In this document: positions 8,241-16,964 of the stretch, piece by piece
Layout: every line of letters begins with the position of its first letter
Position numbering within the stretch: position 1 is the first letter of the stretch
Assembly (NCBI GenBank): GCA_964529415.1
Contig: CAZGWD010000006.1
Span: forward strand, 1-64,000
Source: CAYMPH01 sp964529415
GTDB lineage: Bacteria > Spirochaetota > UBA4802 > UBA5550
Direction of reading: 5' to 3'
DNA length: 64,000 bases
Position numbers and translations under genes: made by a program
The notes under the pieces: model-generated
The model's database searches: none
What the model was told of the DNA's origin: nothing
What the model saw: the letters and a program-made list of their open reading frames with translations, nothing else

Positions 8241-8474
8241 TTATTTAACATCCTTGCATTTTGCGCTGCACTCGTCGCTTGTTTTCTGGCATGCATCCAA
8301 TGCTTTTTTGAAGCCGTCTTTTTCATTATACTTTGTGTTTTTAGCCTTGTTTTCACATGATCTCTTTTCCTTGTTGCAGTCACCATAGCATTTTGTTTTT
8401 GGTGATGCGGAAACCATTGAAACAACAGCTAATGTCATTAGGATTGTTGATGCAAATAATAATACTTTTTTCAT
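8241..8474 (-). CDS. Small secreted cysteine-containing protein
   Basis: A 77-residue protein with a clear signal peptide (MKKVLLFASTILMTLAVVSM, cleavage likely near VSAS at residues 22-24) and a charged, helical mature part of about 53 residues. Six cysteines occur in paired spacing (C29/C33, C40, C62, C69/C73), a pattern that would suit two antiparallel helices held by disulfides, as in twin CX3C proteins. It would be periplasmic or exported. TAAGGAG precedes the start. No family was recognised and no neighbour explains it; a metal-binding or structural role is possible. Confidence 0.7.
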   Translation of the reverse strand: MKKVLLFASTILMTLAVVSMVSASPKTKCYGDCNKEKRSCENKAKNTKYNEKDGFKKALDACQKTSDECSAKCKDVK

Positions 8475-8619
8475 GATAAACTCCTTATGTTTTTTAAAAT
8501 TTCTTAAATTTTTTAAGATGAATAATAATCTGTCAAGAATATTGTTGCAATGAATGACAACCGGGAATTCAGGAAAAAAGCAAAGAATTCATTGAAGCAG
8601 ATATTAATTAAAAAAAGTC

Positions 8620-8648
8620 TTGACATTATATAACACGTGTTATATAAC
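8620..8648 (+). promoter_or_regulatory. Promoter with perfect 22-base palindromic operator
   Basis: TTGACA (8620-8625) and TATAAC (8643-8648) are 17 bases apart. Bases 8626-8647 form a perfect palindrome with half-site TTATATAACAC, filling the spacer and -10 region. The nearly identical site in the TetR promoter (6232-6253) makes the TetR protein the likely repressor of the operon starting at 8701. Confidence 0.8.
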
Positions 8649-8700
8649 AGGTGAATTATTAAATTCATGGTATTTAAAAAAAATATATACAGGAGAAGTT

Positions 8701-9252
8701 ATGAAATTGCTGGTAATCAATGGAAATCCATCTGCAGAAAATAAAGTTTTTGATGCTTATATTGATGAGCTGATAACAAAAACGCAATCTGCAGGTCACG
8801 AAACTAAGCAGATAGTTCTTCGTGACATTAAAGTGAAGCCTTGTACAGGCTGTTTTGCATGCTGGGTAAAAACCCCTGGAATCTGTTCTATTAAAGATGA
8901 CGGTCCGGAAGTTTCAAGAAATTTTATTTCTTCAGATCAGGTAATCATGGCATCACCGCTTGTGATGGGTTTTTTGAGCGCTCTTTTGAAGAATGCTTTT
9001 GACCGGAATATACCTCTTGTGCATCCGCATCTTGAAGATGTAGGAGGTGAGGCGCATCATAAGAAGCGCTATGACAAATATCCGACCATGTCATTTTTAC
9101 TTCAGAGGGAGTCATTCACAGACGATGAAGACATTGAAATTATCTCTGACATCTTTAAACGCGAGTCTATCAATGTCCGGTCGAAACTCGGTTTTATACG
9201 CTTTATTGATTCACCTGTACAGGAGGTTGTAAATGAAATTAACATTCATTAA
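8701..9252 (+). CDS. NAD(P)H-dependent FMN reductase-like flavoprotein with CxxC motif
   Basis: A 183-residue flavodoxin-fold protein. MKLLVINGNPSAENK gives the FMN phosphate loop, and KPCTGCFACWVKTPGIC (about residues 45-61) has the cysteines of the iron-sulfur-flavoprotein/multimeric flavodoxin group; ASPLVMGFLSALLKN is the second FMN loop. The frame opens at 8620 inside the operator, so the start at 8701, after CAGGAGAAG, is chosen. It is the first gene of a run of flavoprotein, flavoprotein, rubredoxin-like and hydrolase genes behind the TetR-type operator. The redox partner is unknown. Confidence 0.87.
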   Translation: MKLLVINGNPSAENKVFDAYIDELITKTQSAGHETKQIVLRDIKVKPCTGCFACWVKTPGICSIKDDGPEVSRNFISSDQVIMASPLVMGFLSALLKNAFDRNIPLVHPHLEDVGGEAHHKKRYDKYPTMSFLLQRESFTDDEDIEIISDIFKRESINVRSKLGFIRFIDSPVQEVVNEINIH

Positions 9253-9889
9253 TGGCTCCCCCCGGGGAAAAAACAGCAACACACAGAAGGTTATGGACGG
9301 TTTTATAAAAGGTTTTCTTGAAACAGAAGGAAACCTCTGCGAAACAGAATTTTTAATTAAACACAGAAATGATCTCAAGGTGCCTGCAGAAAAATTTTTA
9401 AATTCAGAATATGTTCTCATTGGATTTCCTCTATATGTAGACGGTATGCCGGGAAGCGTAAAGGAATTTCTTGAAGCTCTTGCACCTTATATGGGCAGGT
9501 GCCCGAATATATCTCTTGGCTTTGTTATACAGTGCGGTTTCCCTGAAAGTTATCAGAACAGATTTATTGAGCGCTATTGCGAAAAATTTACAAAAAGACT
9601 CGGCTGCAGGTATATCGGTTCTATAGTTAAAGGCGGATTGGAAGGTCTTGCAATACAGCCGAAAGTTCTTACCGATAAATATGATTTTTTCTTTCACGCG
9701 CTTGGTAGCGAATTTGGAAAAACCGGAAAGCTTGATCCTGTTATGCTGGAAAAGTTATCCAGGCCTGAGCATCTGAAGCCGGAAGATATGCCGAATCTGG
9801 TAAATTTTATCAATAAAGCATTGTGGGACAGTCAGATGGAAAAAAACGGGGTACTTGAAAAAAGCTTTGACAGGCCGCTTCAGCCTTAG
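9233..9889 (+). CDS. Second NAD(P)H-dependent FMN reductase-like flavoprotein
   Basis: A 218-residue flavodoxin-fold protein starting MKLTFINGSPRGKNSNTQKV, the FMN phosphate loop, with SEYVLIGFPLYVDGMPGSVK (about residues 59-78) as the second FMN loop. Unlike the protein before it, it lacks the CxxC cluster. The two genes overlap by 20 bases with GGAGG inside the upstream gene, so translation is probably coupled and the proteins may act together. The C-terminal third is charged and family-specific. A role in reducing a quinone, nitro compound or iron centre is possible. Confidence 0.82.
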   Translation: MKLTFINGSPRGKNSNTQKVMDGFIKGFLETEGNLCETEFLIKHRNDLKVPAEKFLNSEYVLIGFPLYVDGMPGSVKEFLEALAPYMGRCPNISLGFVIQCGFPESYQNRFIERYCEKFTKRLGCRYIGSIVKGGLEGLAIQPKVLTDKYDFFFHALGSEFGKTGKLDPVMLEKLSRPEHLKPEDMPNLVNFINKALWDSQMEKNGVLEKSFDRPLQP

Positions 9890-9919
9890 ATAAAATATTT
9901 TTAGATGTAGGAGGTTTTT

Positions 9920-10120
9920 ATGGGTAATGAAACTAATCTCAGCTGGTGGGAATGTGTAGAATGCGGTTATACTTTGCAGGAGCCAATGCCGCCGGAAAAA
10001 TGTCCCGGTTGTAAAAACATCTGTGTATTTAATGATGTAACCTGTTATACGCCTGAGTGCGGCGGTCCCGGAAATATCGATCCGAAGCTTGTTAAGCATA
10101 AAAAAAATAATTCACTGTAA
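9920..10120 (+). CDS. Rubredoxin-like zinc/iron protein
   Basis: A 66-residue protein with the rubredoxin knuckle pair: CVECGY near residues 11-16 and CPGCKN near residues 28-33, followed by an additional CYTPECGG. The first two CxxC motifs would bind one iron (or zinc); the extra cysteines are unusual for a plain rubredoxin and resemble the rubredoxin-like tails of rubrerythrin-type proteins. GGAGG precedes the ATG, and the gene lies 30 bases after the second flavoprotein, so it is a plausible electron carrier for these flavoproteins. Confidence 0.8.
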   Translation: MGNETNLSWWECVECGYTLQEPMPPEKCPGCKNICVFNDVTCYTPECGGPGNIDPKLVKHKKNNSL

Positions 10121-10131
10121 AAAGAAAAATT

Positions 10132-10932
10132 ATGAAAAATGAAGGATTTGTTTCGCTTGATCAGGGCGATATTTTTTTTAAAGTTGCAGACGGGGAACCT
10201 GAATTTCCGATTCTGTTTATTCATGGAGCAGGCGGCTACTCGAATCTTTTTGAAAAACAGCTAAGCGGACTGGAAGATAAAAAGCTTTCATTTGCAATTG
10301 ATCTGCCGGGGCATGGGAAATCTTACTCAGCAGAATCTCCGCCTCTGAATTCTTTTGTTAATGCAGTCACCGGATTCATCAGAACTCTGGGGTTGTCGAA
10401 TGTTGTTCTTGCCGGCCATTCCATGGGAAGCGGTATCCTGTTTGAATTGTTCAACGCAATGCCTGATAAAATAGCAGGACTGATTTTTATTTCTGCCGGA
10501 GTATCGCTTCCTGTAAATAAAATGATTTTCGATCTGATCGATTCGGATTTTTCAGGTTTCTGTAATCTGACAGCGCAGTTTTCATTGAGTGAATCAGCAG
10601 GGGATGATATCAAAACACTTATGCGCGATGGTTTAACAAGAGCTGGTGCAGCCACAGTAAAAAATGATTTCAGAATCTGTGACGCGTATGACTATCGTGA
10701 TCTGATAAAGCAGATAGATATACCTGTTCTAATCCTCGCTAATGAAAAAGATAAAATGATTTCCGGTAAAATAATACAGGAACTGCATGATGGAATTCCT
10801 TCATCAAAACTTATACGTTATCCAATGAAAGGGCATATGCCTCACTGGGAAAATTCCGATCAGGTGAATTCTGATATTGTTGAATTTGTTTCATCTCTTG
10901 AGCCTGTTGAATATGAGGATGAAGATGAATAA
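10132..10932 (+). CDS. Alpha/beta-fold hydrolase
   Basis: A 266-residue alpha/beta hydrolase. HGAGGYS is the oxyanion loop, VLAGHSMGSGI (about residues 94-104) carries the nucleophile Ser in G-H-S-M-G, the Asp is likely in ILANEKDKM and the His in MKGHMPHWEN near the end. Such enzymes cleave esters, thioesters or C-C bonds; the substrate is not evident. It follows the rubredoxin-like gene by 11 bases in the operon behind the palindromic operator, so it belongs to the same TetR-controlled function. Confidence 0.85.
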   Translation: MKNEGFVSLDQGDIFFKVADGEPEFPILFIHGAGGYSNLFEKQLSGLEDKKLSFAIDLPGHGKSYSAESPPLNSFVNAVTGFIRTLGLSNVVLAGHSMGSGILFELFNAMPDKIAGLIFISAGVSLPVNKMIFDLIDSDFSGFCNLTAQFSLSESAGDDIKTLMRDGLTRAGAATVKNDFRICDAYDYRDLIKQIDIPVLILANEKDKMISGKIIQELHDGIPSSKLIRYPMKGHMPHWENSDQVNSDIVEFVSSLEPVEYEDEDE

Positions 10933-10997
10933 AGTAATATTTTTAATTGTGTAAAATTATTTAATGGTCAATGCTTGATCTATAGAGGCGATATTTC

Positions 10998-11447
10998 ATG
11001 TTAAAAAAATTATTCTTTAAAATATTCAGCATTTACCCGCCTTTTCTGGGTGCAGGGATTAGAGTGAAAATTTCAAAAGATGTAAAAACTGTTGATGTGA
11101 GCATGAAGCTTACTTTCTGGAACAGAAATTATGTCGGAACTCATTTTGGAGGATCTCTGTATGCTATGTGTGATCCGTTTTTTTTCTTTCTGCTCATGGA
11201 AAATCTCGGCCGGGATTATATAGTCTGGGACAAGGGTGCGACAATTGCTTTTAAAAAGCCCGGCAAGGGTAAAGTTTTTGCCAGCTATTTTATTCCTGAA
11301 GAGCGCTATGATGAAATAAGAAAAATGGCAGAAAGCGGGGAAGCTGTTAATCCTGATTTCATTATAGATGTTGTTGATAATGATGGCAATGTTATTGCAA
11401 CAGTAAAGAAGATTATGTACATTAAGAAAAAAGAATCAAAGAAATAA
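10998..11447 (+). CDS. DUF4442 hotdog-fold protein (putative thioesterase)
   Basis: A 149-residue hotdog protein of the DUF4442 type. The centre HFGGSLYAMCDPFFFFLLME (about residues 50-69) matches the H-x-G-s-l-y-a-m-x-D-p pattern of the family, and GATIAFKKPGKGKVFASY gives the following strands. Members are thought to be thioesterases acting on CoA- or ACP-bound acyl groups. It follows the hydrolase by 65 bases with a GAGGCGA ribosome binding site and may be the last gene of the same operon. It ends 20 bases from the convergent AlkD gene. Confidence 0.8.
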   Translation: MLKKLFFKIFSIYPPFLGAGIRVKISKDVKTVDVSMKLTFWNRNYVGTHFGGSLYAMCDPFFFFLLMENLGRDYIVWDKGATIAFKKPGKGKVFASYFIPEERYDEIRKMAESGEAVNPDFIIDVVDNDGNVIATVKKIMYIKKKESKK

Positions 11448-11467
11448 TTTCGATTCAGATAAAAAAT

Positions 11468-12169
11468 CTATTTTGCCATATATTTTTTTCTTTCTGATTC
11501 ATTTAGTTTTTCAATTGCATATCTGAGCATTGTCCTCGGCATCTTCTTGTGGTGCTGATCAAGAAATTTTCTTAGAATTGATATATCCATTTTACCGGCT
11601 TCCCTGAGCATCCAGCCTGTTGCTTTATGTATCAGATCGTGTTTATGCTCAAGCAGCATTTCCGAAAAAGCGAGGATCTCCTTAAAATCGTTTCTTTTTA
11701 AAAAATAGTATGTGGCAACAACTGCGATTCTCTGTTCCCAGAGGCTGCTGCTTTTTACAAGCTTATATAGTATATCCCTGTTTTTATCAAAATAAAAATT
11801 GCCGATAATCTGATGTGCAGATAAATCAACGAGGTCCCAGTTGTTTATTTTTGAGGTTTTGCTCAGATAGAATTCCGAAATCAATCTTCTCCCATTCTCA
11901 TCCGCTTTTGAATATTTCTGAATTAGAATCAGCAGTGCTGTTAATCTGAATTCATGAATGGAGTCATCAAGGAGTTTTTCTATTTCAGTAAGCTCTGTTT
12001 CATGAAATTGTTTTGCTATGATTCTCTGATCCGGAACAGTGACTCCAATAAAAATATCGCCTTCACCATACTGGCCTTTTCCGGTTTTGAAAAAACCTGC
12101 AAGCTTCTTTGCTTTTTCATTGTTTGAGATTTTTTTTAATTCTTTTTTTATAGTCTCGGCTTTATGCAT
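11468..12169 (-). CDS. DNA alkylation repair protein, AlkD type
   Basis: A 233-residue all-helical HEAT-repeat-like protein of the AlkD/AlkC DNA glycosylase family. Recognisable stretches are IFIGVTVPDQRIIAKQF (about residues 39-55), INNWDLVDLSAHQIIG with the catalytic-region WDLVD motif, LWEQRIAVVATYYFL and KATGWMLREAGK. It would remove alkylated purines such as 3- and 7-methyl bases. Length and motif order match the family. It is alone on the minus strand, convergent with the DUF4442 gene. Confidence 0.92.
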   Translation of the reverse strand: MHKAETIKKELKKISNNEKAKKLAGFFKTGKGQYGEGDIFIGVTVPDQRIIAKQFHETELTEIEKLLDDSIHEFRLTALLILIQKYSKADENGRRLISEFYLSKTSKINNWDLVDLSAHQIIGNFYFDKNRDILYKLVKSSSLWEQRIAVVATYYFLKRNDFKEILAFSEMLLEHKHDLIHKATGWMLREAGKMDISILRKFLDQHHKKMPRTMLRYAIEKLNESERKKYMAK

Positions 12170-12629
12170 GTATTTTTACCTGTAAAGTTTTTTATTTTTT
12201 TTAATTCTTGTATCGCTGATTATTTGAAATTCCTTAATTATGTATATCACTCATAAATATTAGTAAATTTTAAATTGATAAATATCATTATAATTGCAAT
12301 CAGTCAAGATAGTTTCTATTGTATTTAATCTATTATAAATTTATTTTTTTAAATTAATATCGTTAATTTTGATTTTAAAATTCATCCTGACTCCTATACA
12401 GTAGCTTAATGTAATAATATTTTTTTATTTTTCCGGATATTAACCAAAACAAATAAAAATAAAACATATAAAGGAGAATTGAGTATTTTTTTTTGTAAAA
12501 ATGAAGCAGGATCTATATTTATTTTTTAAAAATAAAAAAAAATGTTGTAAAGATAAATCAGCTGTATATAATAAAAAATATTTATTTAATTATTTTATTT
12601 AAAAAATTAAATTATCAAGGAGGAATTCT
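12170..12629. other. Long A+T-rich intergenic region
   Basis: Divergent promoters for alkD and the PilZ cluster should lie here. The sequence is very A+T-rich. AAAGGAGAAT at about 12469-12478 precedes a TTG that opens a frame of only 16 codons, which is not counted as a gene. No clear hairpin, riboswitch or repeat was seen. Confidence 0.5.
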
Positions 12630-12977
12630 TTGAAAGCAAATAATGAAAAAAGAAAATTTGAAAGGATTGATAATGAATTCAGTGTCAGGATTACAAAAAA
12701 CACAGAGAAAGGCGGTATTAAAGAATTGTCGATTGACCTGGCTGAATCTATAAATATTAGCGGCAGCGGATTACTGATAAATATAAAAGAGCCTATTGAA
12801 ACCGGAACTCAAGTAAGGGTTATGTTTTTAAAGCCGAATTCTTTTGATATTTTTGACTGCAATGGTAAAGTCGTCAGGATTGATAATAAAAAAGAAAAAT
12901 CACACTCTGTTGGAATAGATTTTATTGGCCTATCGGATTCAGATAAGGAGAAGTTGAATTATTATATAACCCTGTAA
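12630..12977 (+). CDS. PilZ domain protein
   Basis: A 115-residue single PilZ domain. The c-di-GMP-binding arginine pair is seen as RKFER (R8 and R12) and the second motif N-x-S-x-x-G as NISGSG (residues 42-47), so it should bind c-di-GMP. It starts with TTG at 12630, directly behind a strong AAGGAGGAATTC ribosome binding site; no ATG is positioned better. It is followed in the same direction by a STAS-like protein, an orphan solute-binding protein and a Cache-SpoIIE phosphatase, which suggests it feeds second-messenger state into that signalling cluster. Confidence 0.88.
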   Translation: MKANNEKRKFERIDNEFSVRITKNTEKGGIKELSIDLAESINISGSGLLINIKEPIETGTQVRVMFLKPNSFDIFDCNGKVVRIDNKKEKSHSVGIDFIGLSDSDKEKLNYYITL

Positions 12978-13077
12978 TTAACCAAGTTTATATAAAGTTT
13001 TATTAGATTCGTAGCGGAAAATACAAAATATATAAAAGCTGACTGTGATAATAATAAAAAAGGAGGAGAAGTGTGCT

Positions 13078-13434
13078 ATGACAAATTATAAAGAAGGAAA
13101 TCTGGAAATACTATTAAGCGATCAGAATGGAAAAATTTCAATGAAATGGATTGGGGAAAGTGATGATCGTGATCCATCCTCTCTTTTAAATCCATATCTC
13201 GACAAGGTTATAGAAACAATCAAGGGTAAAAGCCTTGAAATTGATTTTCAAAAATTAAAATATATGAATTCATCCTCGGTACCGCCAATAATAGATCTCA
13301 TGAAAAAATTGAATTCTGAAAATGTGAAATCCGTTATTCTTTATGATAAAAATTTAAAATGGCAGTGCGCCTCTTTTAAAGCTCTTGAAACGATTGCCAG
13401 TACATTAAAATCAATAAGCATCGAAAGTAAATAA
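13078..13434 (+). CDS. STAS/SiaC-like signalling protein
   Basis: A 118-residue protein resembling the SiaC (DUF1987)/slr1659-type STAS-like regulators: a two-stranded start (LEILLSDQNGKISMKWIGE), a helix with the sequence LLNPYLDKVIETIKG, then SLEIDFQKLKYMNSSSVPPI, where Ser65-67 sit at the place of the phosphorylated serine or threonine of such proteins. The frame opens at 13045, but ATG at 13078 follows AGGAGGAG and is preferred. With the SpoIIE-type phosphatase two genes downstream, it is the obvious substrate for a partner-switch pathway. The exact family is not certain. Confidence 0.7.
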   Translation: MTNYKEGNLEILLSDQNGKISMKWIGESDDRDPSSLLNPYLDKVIETIKGKSLEIDFQKLKYMNSSSVPPIIDLMKKLNSENVKSVILYDKNLKWQCASFKALETIASTLKSISIESK

Positions 13435-13552
13435 TATTATTTTCTTTAAGTAATATTTATACAGCATAAAATATTTTATTAAACTATACATAATAAATGC
13501 TAATTCAGGAATTATTTATTTAAGATTTTAAAATATTATAATGGGGGTAAGT

Positions 13553-15295
13553 ATGAGAAAGAAAAAAATAATTTTGTCTTTTTTTCTTTTAATTGCAGTG
13601 ATTTCGCTAATTGTTTTTCCAGTCGGTATTACAAAATCCAGCGATCCTTCGGATGATGTAATAGACAAATGGGTTGAGATTTTCCAGCCCTCGGTTTTAT
13701 CAAAAGAAGAAAGGATTCAGGAACTCAAGTGGTTCCGGGAAGCAGCAAAGGATTTGCAGGGCGAGATTATACTTGCAGCTGCAGAGGATATTGAAACCCA
13801 TTACTGGGAAAGCAGGGTGCTTGCTAAAGCATTTAATGAAATAACCGGAATGAAAGTTACTCAGGATATCATTCCTGAAGGTGTTATAGTTGACCGGATT
13901 AAAGATCAGATTGAAAATAATAAATTTTATTATGATATATATGTTAATGATGCAGATTTGATCGGCTGGCATATACGTACAAAAGCGGTTCTTAATTTTA
14001 CAGAATACATGAAGGGTGAGGGAAAGAAATATTCTGATCCATATATGGATTTTGATGATTTCCTTAATATTGAGCAGGGGCAGGATTTTGAAGGAAATAT
14101 ACTTCAAATTCCGGATCAGCAGTTTGCCAATCTGTACTGGTTCAGGTATGACTGGTTTTCCAGAGAAGATATAAAAAAGAAATTTAAAGAAAAATACGGA
14201 TACGAACTCGGTGTTCCTGTGAACTGGTCTGCTTACGAGGAAATTGCAGAATTTTTTACAAATAATCCTGTAGATGGTAAAAAAGTTTATGGTCATCTTG
14301 ACTATGGTAAACCTTCTGCAGCTCTGGGCTGGAGATTTACAGACGCCTGGCTTTCTATGGCAGGTGTTGGCGACAAGGGTTTGCCAAACGGCATGCCTGT
14401 AGATGAGTGGGGTATCCGCGTTGAAAACGGAATTCCTGTGGGTTCAACTGTATCAAGGGGAGGGGAGCTTAATGGCCCTGCAGCGGTTTACGGTTTGCAG
14501 AAATATCTTGAATGGGTTAAAAAATTCGCTCCTCCTGAAGCCATGCAGTGGGAATGGGCAGACTCAGGCCCGGTAAGTTCCCGCGGTGATATTGCTCAGC
14601 AGATTTTTCAGTACATTACATGGCTATCTGATGCAAGATACCATACGCCCGGCAGTCCGGTTTGCGACAAATACGGAAAACCTCTATGGCGCGTTGCTCC
14701 ATCTCCTCATGGAGACTACTGGGATGAGGGCATGAAGGTCGGATATCAGGATCCGGGTGCCTGGACGATTCCGAAATCTGTTGTTGGTAAAAAGAGAGCA
14801 GGCGCATGGCTGTGGGCGCAGTTCTGTCTTAGTAAAACAGTTAACCTGAAAAAATTTCTCATTGGCGGAACTCCAATCAGAAAATCAACTGTGTTTTCAA
14901 GTTATCTGACTGAGCGTCTGGACGATTACGGCGGGATCATTGAATTTTATCGATCATCTGAGCTGAAAAAATGGACAGGCAGCGGACGCAACGTTCCATA
15001 CTATCCCGGCATGGCTCCTCTCTGGTGGAAAAATATAGCCAAGGCTATCACAGGCGAATATACTCCGCAGCAGGCAATGGATATGCTTGCAAAACAGCAG
15101 GATGAAGTAATTGGCGGATTGAAGATGGCAGCATTATCACCAAAGCTTAACCCTGAAATGCCTAAAGAATACTGGCTGAATAGACCTGGAAAGCTTATAT
15201 CCGAATCACCAAAAGCGTATAGGCCTCGTCAGAAACCTGTAACCGTTCCATATGAAGTGCTCTTGAAAGAATGGAAGGAAAAGCGTTTGAAATGA
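13553..15295 (+). CDS. Extracellular solute-binding protein (family 1-like), orphan
   Basis: A 580-residue binding protein. A hydrophobic N-terminus (residues 5-24, KKIILSFFLLIAVISLIVFP) is a signal peptide or anchor; no lipobox is seen. The mature part has the periplasmic-binding-protein layout, with GEIILAAAEDIETHYWESR early and a C-terminal region with QDPGAWTIPKSVVGKKRAGA typical of sugar-type binding proteins. No ABC permease or ATPase lies nearby. Instead it lies between a STAS-like gene and a Cache-SpoIIE phosphatase, so it may present a ligand to the sensor rather than to a transporter. The start at 13553 follows GGGGGT. Confidence 0.85.
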   Translation: MRKKKIILSFFLLIAVISLIVFPVGITKSSDPSDDVIDKWVEIFQPSVLSKEERIQELKWFREAAKDLQGEIILAAAEDIETHYWESRVLAKAFNEITGMKVTQDIIPEGVIVDRIKDQIENNKFYYDIYVNDADLIGWHIRTKAVLNFTEYMKGEGKKYSDPYMDFDDFLNIEQGQDFEGNILQIPDQQFANLYWFRYDWFSREDIKKKFKEKYGYELGVPVNWSAYEEIAEFFTNNPVDGKKVYGHLDYGKPSAALGWRFTDAWLSMAGVGDKGLPNGMPVDEWGIRVENGIPVGSTVSRGGELNGPAAVYGLQKYLEWVKKFAPPEAMQWEWADSGPVSSRGDIAQQIFQYITWLSDARYHTPGSPVCDKYGKPLWRVAPSPHGDYWDEGMKVGYQDPGAWTIPKSVVGKKRAGAWLWAQFCLSKTVNLKKFLIGGTPIRKSTVFSSYLTERLDDYGGIIEFYRSSELKKWTGSGRNVPYYPGMAPLWWKNIAKAITGEYTPQQAMDMLAKQQDEVIGGLKMAALSPKLNPEMPKEYWLNRPGKLISESPKAYRPRQKPVTVPYEVLLKEWKEKRLK

Positions 15296-15324
15296 TTTTG
15301 GATAAATAATAACAGGAGGCGGTC

Positions 15325-16863
15325 GTGAAAATGAATGATAAAAAAGACAGTGCTATTCAGAATATAATTCATAAATGGAACAGAATTTCATTGCGATGGA
15401 AAATAAATTTCGTGGGGATTTTCATTATTGTAATGTTTTCTGTAATTCTTTTCTATTTTATCCTTCCTTTATTGGAAAAAGGAAAGATGGAGGAAAGGGA
15501 AGGAAAACTTCGTGCTGTAGTAAATTCTTCAGTATCGCTCATGGATTTTTATGAGCGCGGGCTGCGTAACCAGACGTACAAGGGTGACCCTACAATGCCC
15601 AAATCTATTGAAGAAGCCAAAAAACTGATTCTGAAGAATCTCCGCGAAATGAGATACGACAGAAATGAATACTTTTTCGTACTGGACGGTAACGGGAACA
15701 TGATTATGCATCCGACAAAACCGGAACTTGAAGGCAAGGAGATGATCAGCATTAAAGATCCTAAGGGTGGAACGCCATTCAGGGATATGTCTTATTATTC
15801 CCAGAGAGACGGCGAAACTTTTGTAAAGTATATATGGCAGTCTAAATACAGTCCTGTAATTTTTGAACCGCAAACCACCTATGCCAAATACTACTGGCCA
15901 TGGGACTGGGTTGTGTGCTCAGGCGTTTATACACAGGATATTATTGAAGACATGAGGAAGGTAACTTTATCATCCCTCATATATGACGGTATTACAGCTA
16001 CAATTTCAATGATATTTCTGTTCTTTGTTGGAGGTGCTATCTCCAGAAGAGAGGAAAGGCATAGGACTCAGCTGCAGGAATCTAACAATAAACTTACTCA
16101 GGCACATGAAGCCCTATGGGGAGAAATGCAGCTTGCCAAGAAAATTCAGACTGTACTTCTTCCAAAAAGCCCTCAGATCAGGGGTTATGAAATATCTGCT
16201 CACATGGTACCTGCAGACGAGGTTGGTGGTGACTACTATGACGTTATAAATGTCGGAGACAGGGACTGGCTTATTATAGGCGACGTTTCCGGTCACGGTG
16301 TTCCGGCAGGTCTTGTTATGATGATGGTACAGACGTCCATACGCGTTGTATTGGGCGAGAATCCCGGAATACTGCCGAGTGATCTTCTTACTGCAATTAA
16401 CAAAACCATATCCAATAACATCAAGCAGCTTGGAGAAAATAAGTATATGACTTTAACCGCACTTGCGGAACTTAAAAATGGCGAGTTTTCATTTTCAGGC
16501 CTGCATCAGGATATCATGATCTACAGGGTGAAAACAGGCAAAGTGGATTTGATTGAAACAAGAGGCATCTGGATAGGAGTCATGGATGAAATCAAGGGGT
16601 TATTGAAGGATGATAAAATAACTATGGAATCCGGTGATGTGCTGCTGCTATACACTGACGGGCTTACAGAAGCGAGTCTGGAAGGCAGCGTCAAGGTTAA
16701 ACAACTGGATGATAAGGAAATGTTCGGGGATGAAAAACTGGCTGAGATTCTTGGAAAACACGGAAAGGAATCAACAGATAATATTAAGAAATCTATTATT
16801 TCAAGCCTTGAGGAATACAAGCTCAATGATGACTATACGGTTTTAATAATGCGTAAGATCTGA
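15325..16863 (+). CDS. Membrane Cache-domain sensor with SpoIIE/PP2C phosphatase
   Basis: A 512-residue protein: first membrane helix at about 27-47, an extracytoplasmic single Cache domain at about 50-210 (RNEYFFVLDGNGNMIMHP and YYWPWDWVVCSGVYTQDI), a second membrane helix at about 213-235, a short linker and a C-terminal SpoIIE-type Ser/Thr phosphatase. The phosphatase motifs are intact: VGGDYYDV, GDVSGHGVPAG, LLYTDGLTEA and NDDYTVLIM, which supply the metal-binding aspartates. It should sense a small molecule outside and dephosphorylate a STAS-like protein inside, very likely the product at 13078. The start is GTG behind AGGAGG. Confidence 0.92.
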   Translation: MKMNDKKDSAIQNIIHKWNRISLRWKINFVGIFIIVMFSVILFYFILPLLEKGKMEEREGKLRAVVNSSVSLMDFYERGLRNQTYKGDPTMPKSIEEAKKLILKNLREMRYDRNEYFFVLDGNGNMIMHPTKPELEGKEMISIKDPKGGTPFRDMSYYSQRDGETFVKYIWQSKYSPVIFEPQTTYAKYYWPWDWVVCSGVYTQDIIEDMRKVTLSSLIYDGITATISMIFLFFVGGAISRREERHRTQLQESNNKLTQAHEALWGEMQLAKKIQTVLLPKSPQIRGYEISAHMVPADEVGGDYYDVINVGDRDWLIIGDVSGHGVPAGLVMMMVQTSIRVVLGENPGILPSDLLTAINKTISNNIKQLGENKYMTLTALAELKNGEFSFSGLHQDIMIYRVKTGKVDLIETRGIWIGVMDEIKGLLKDDKITMESGDVLLLYTDGLTEASLEGSVKVKQLDDKEMFGDEKLAEILGKHGKESTDNIKKSIISSLEEYKLNDDYTVLIMRKI

Positions 16864-16964
16864 TGAAGTTATTATTGATATTGTATAGAGTTGGTGATTA
16901 AAAAGAAATTAAAGAACAATGATGATTTTATCAGTATAATAATTTTTCAGATAAGTGACAATCA

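Noticed and set aside
8180..8425. 81-codon ORF overlapping the small secreted-protein gene
   Set aside because: Other frame of a gene with a clear signal peptide and ribosome binding site.
12469..12530. Tiny TTG-started ORF after AAAGGAG in the alkD-PilZ gap
   Set aside because: Only 16 codons and no conservation evidence; A+T-rich chance frame.
13700..14296. 198-codon antisense ORF in the solute-binding protein gene
   Set aside because: Lies wholly opposite a well-supported gene and encodes low-complexity Phe/Ile-rich sequence.
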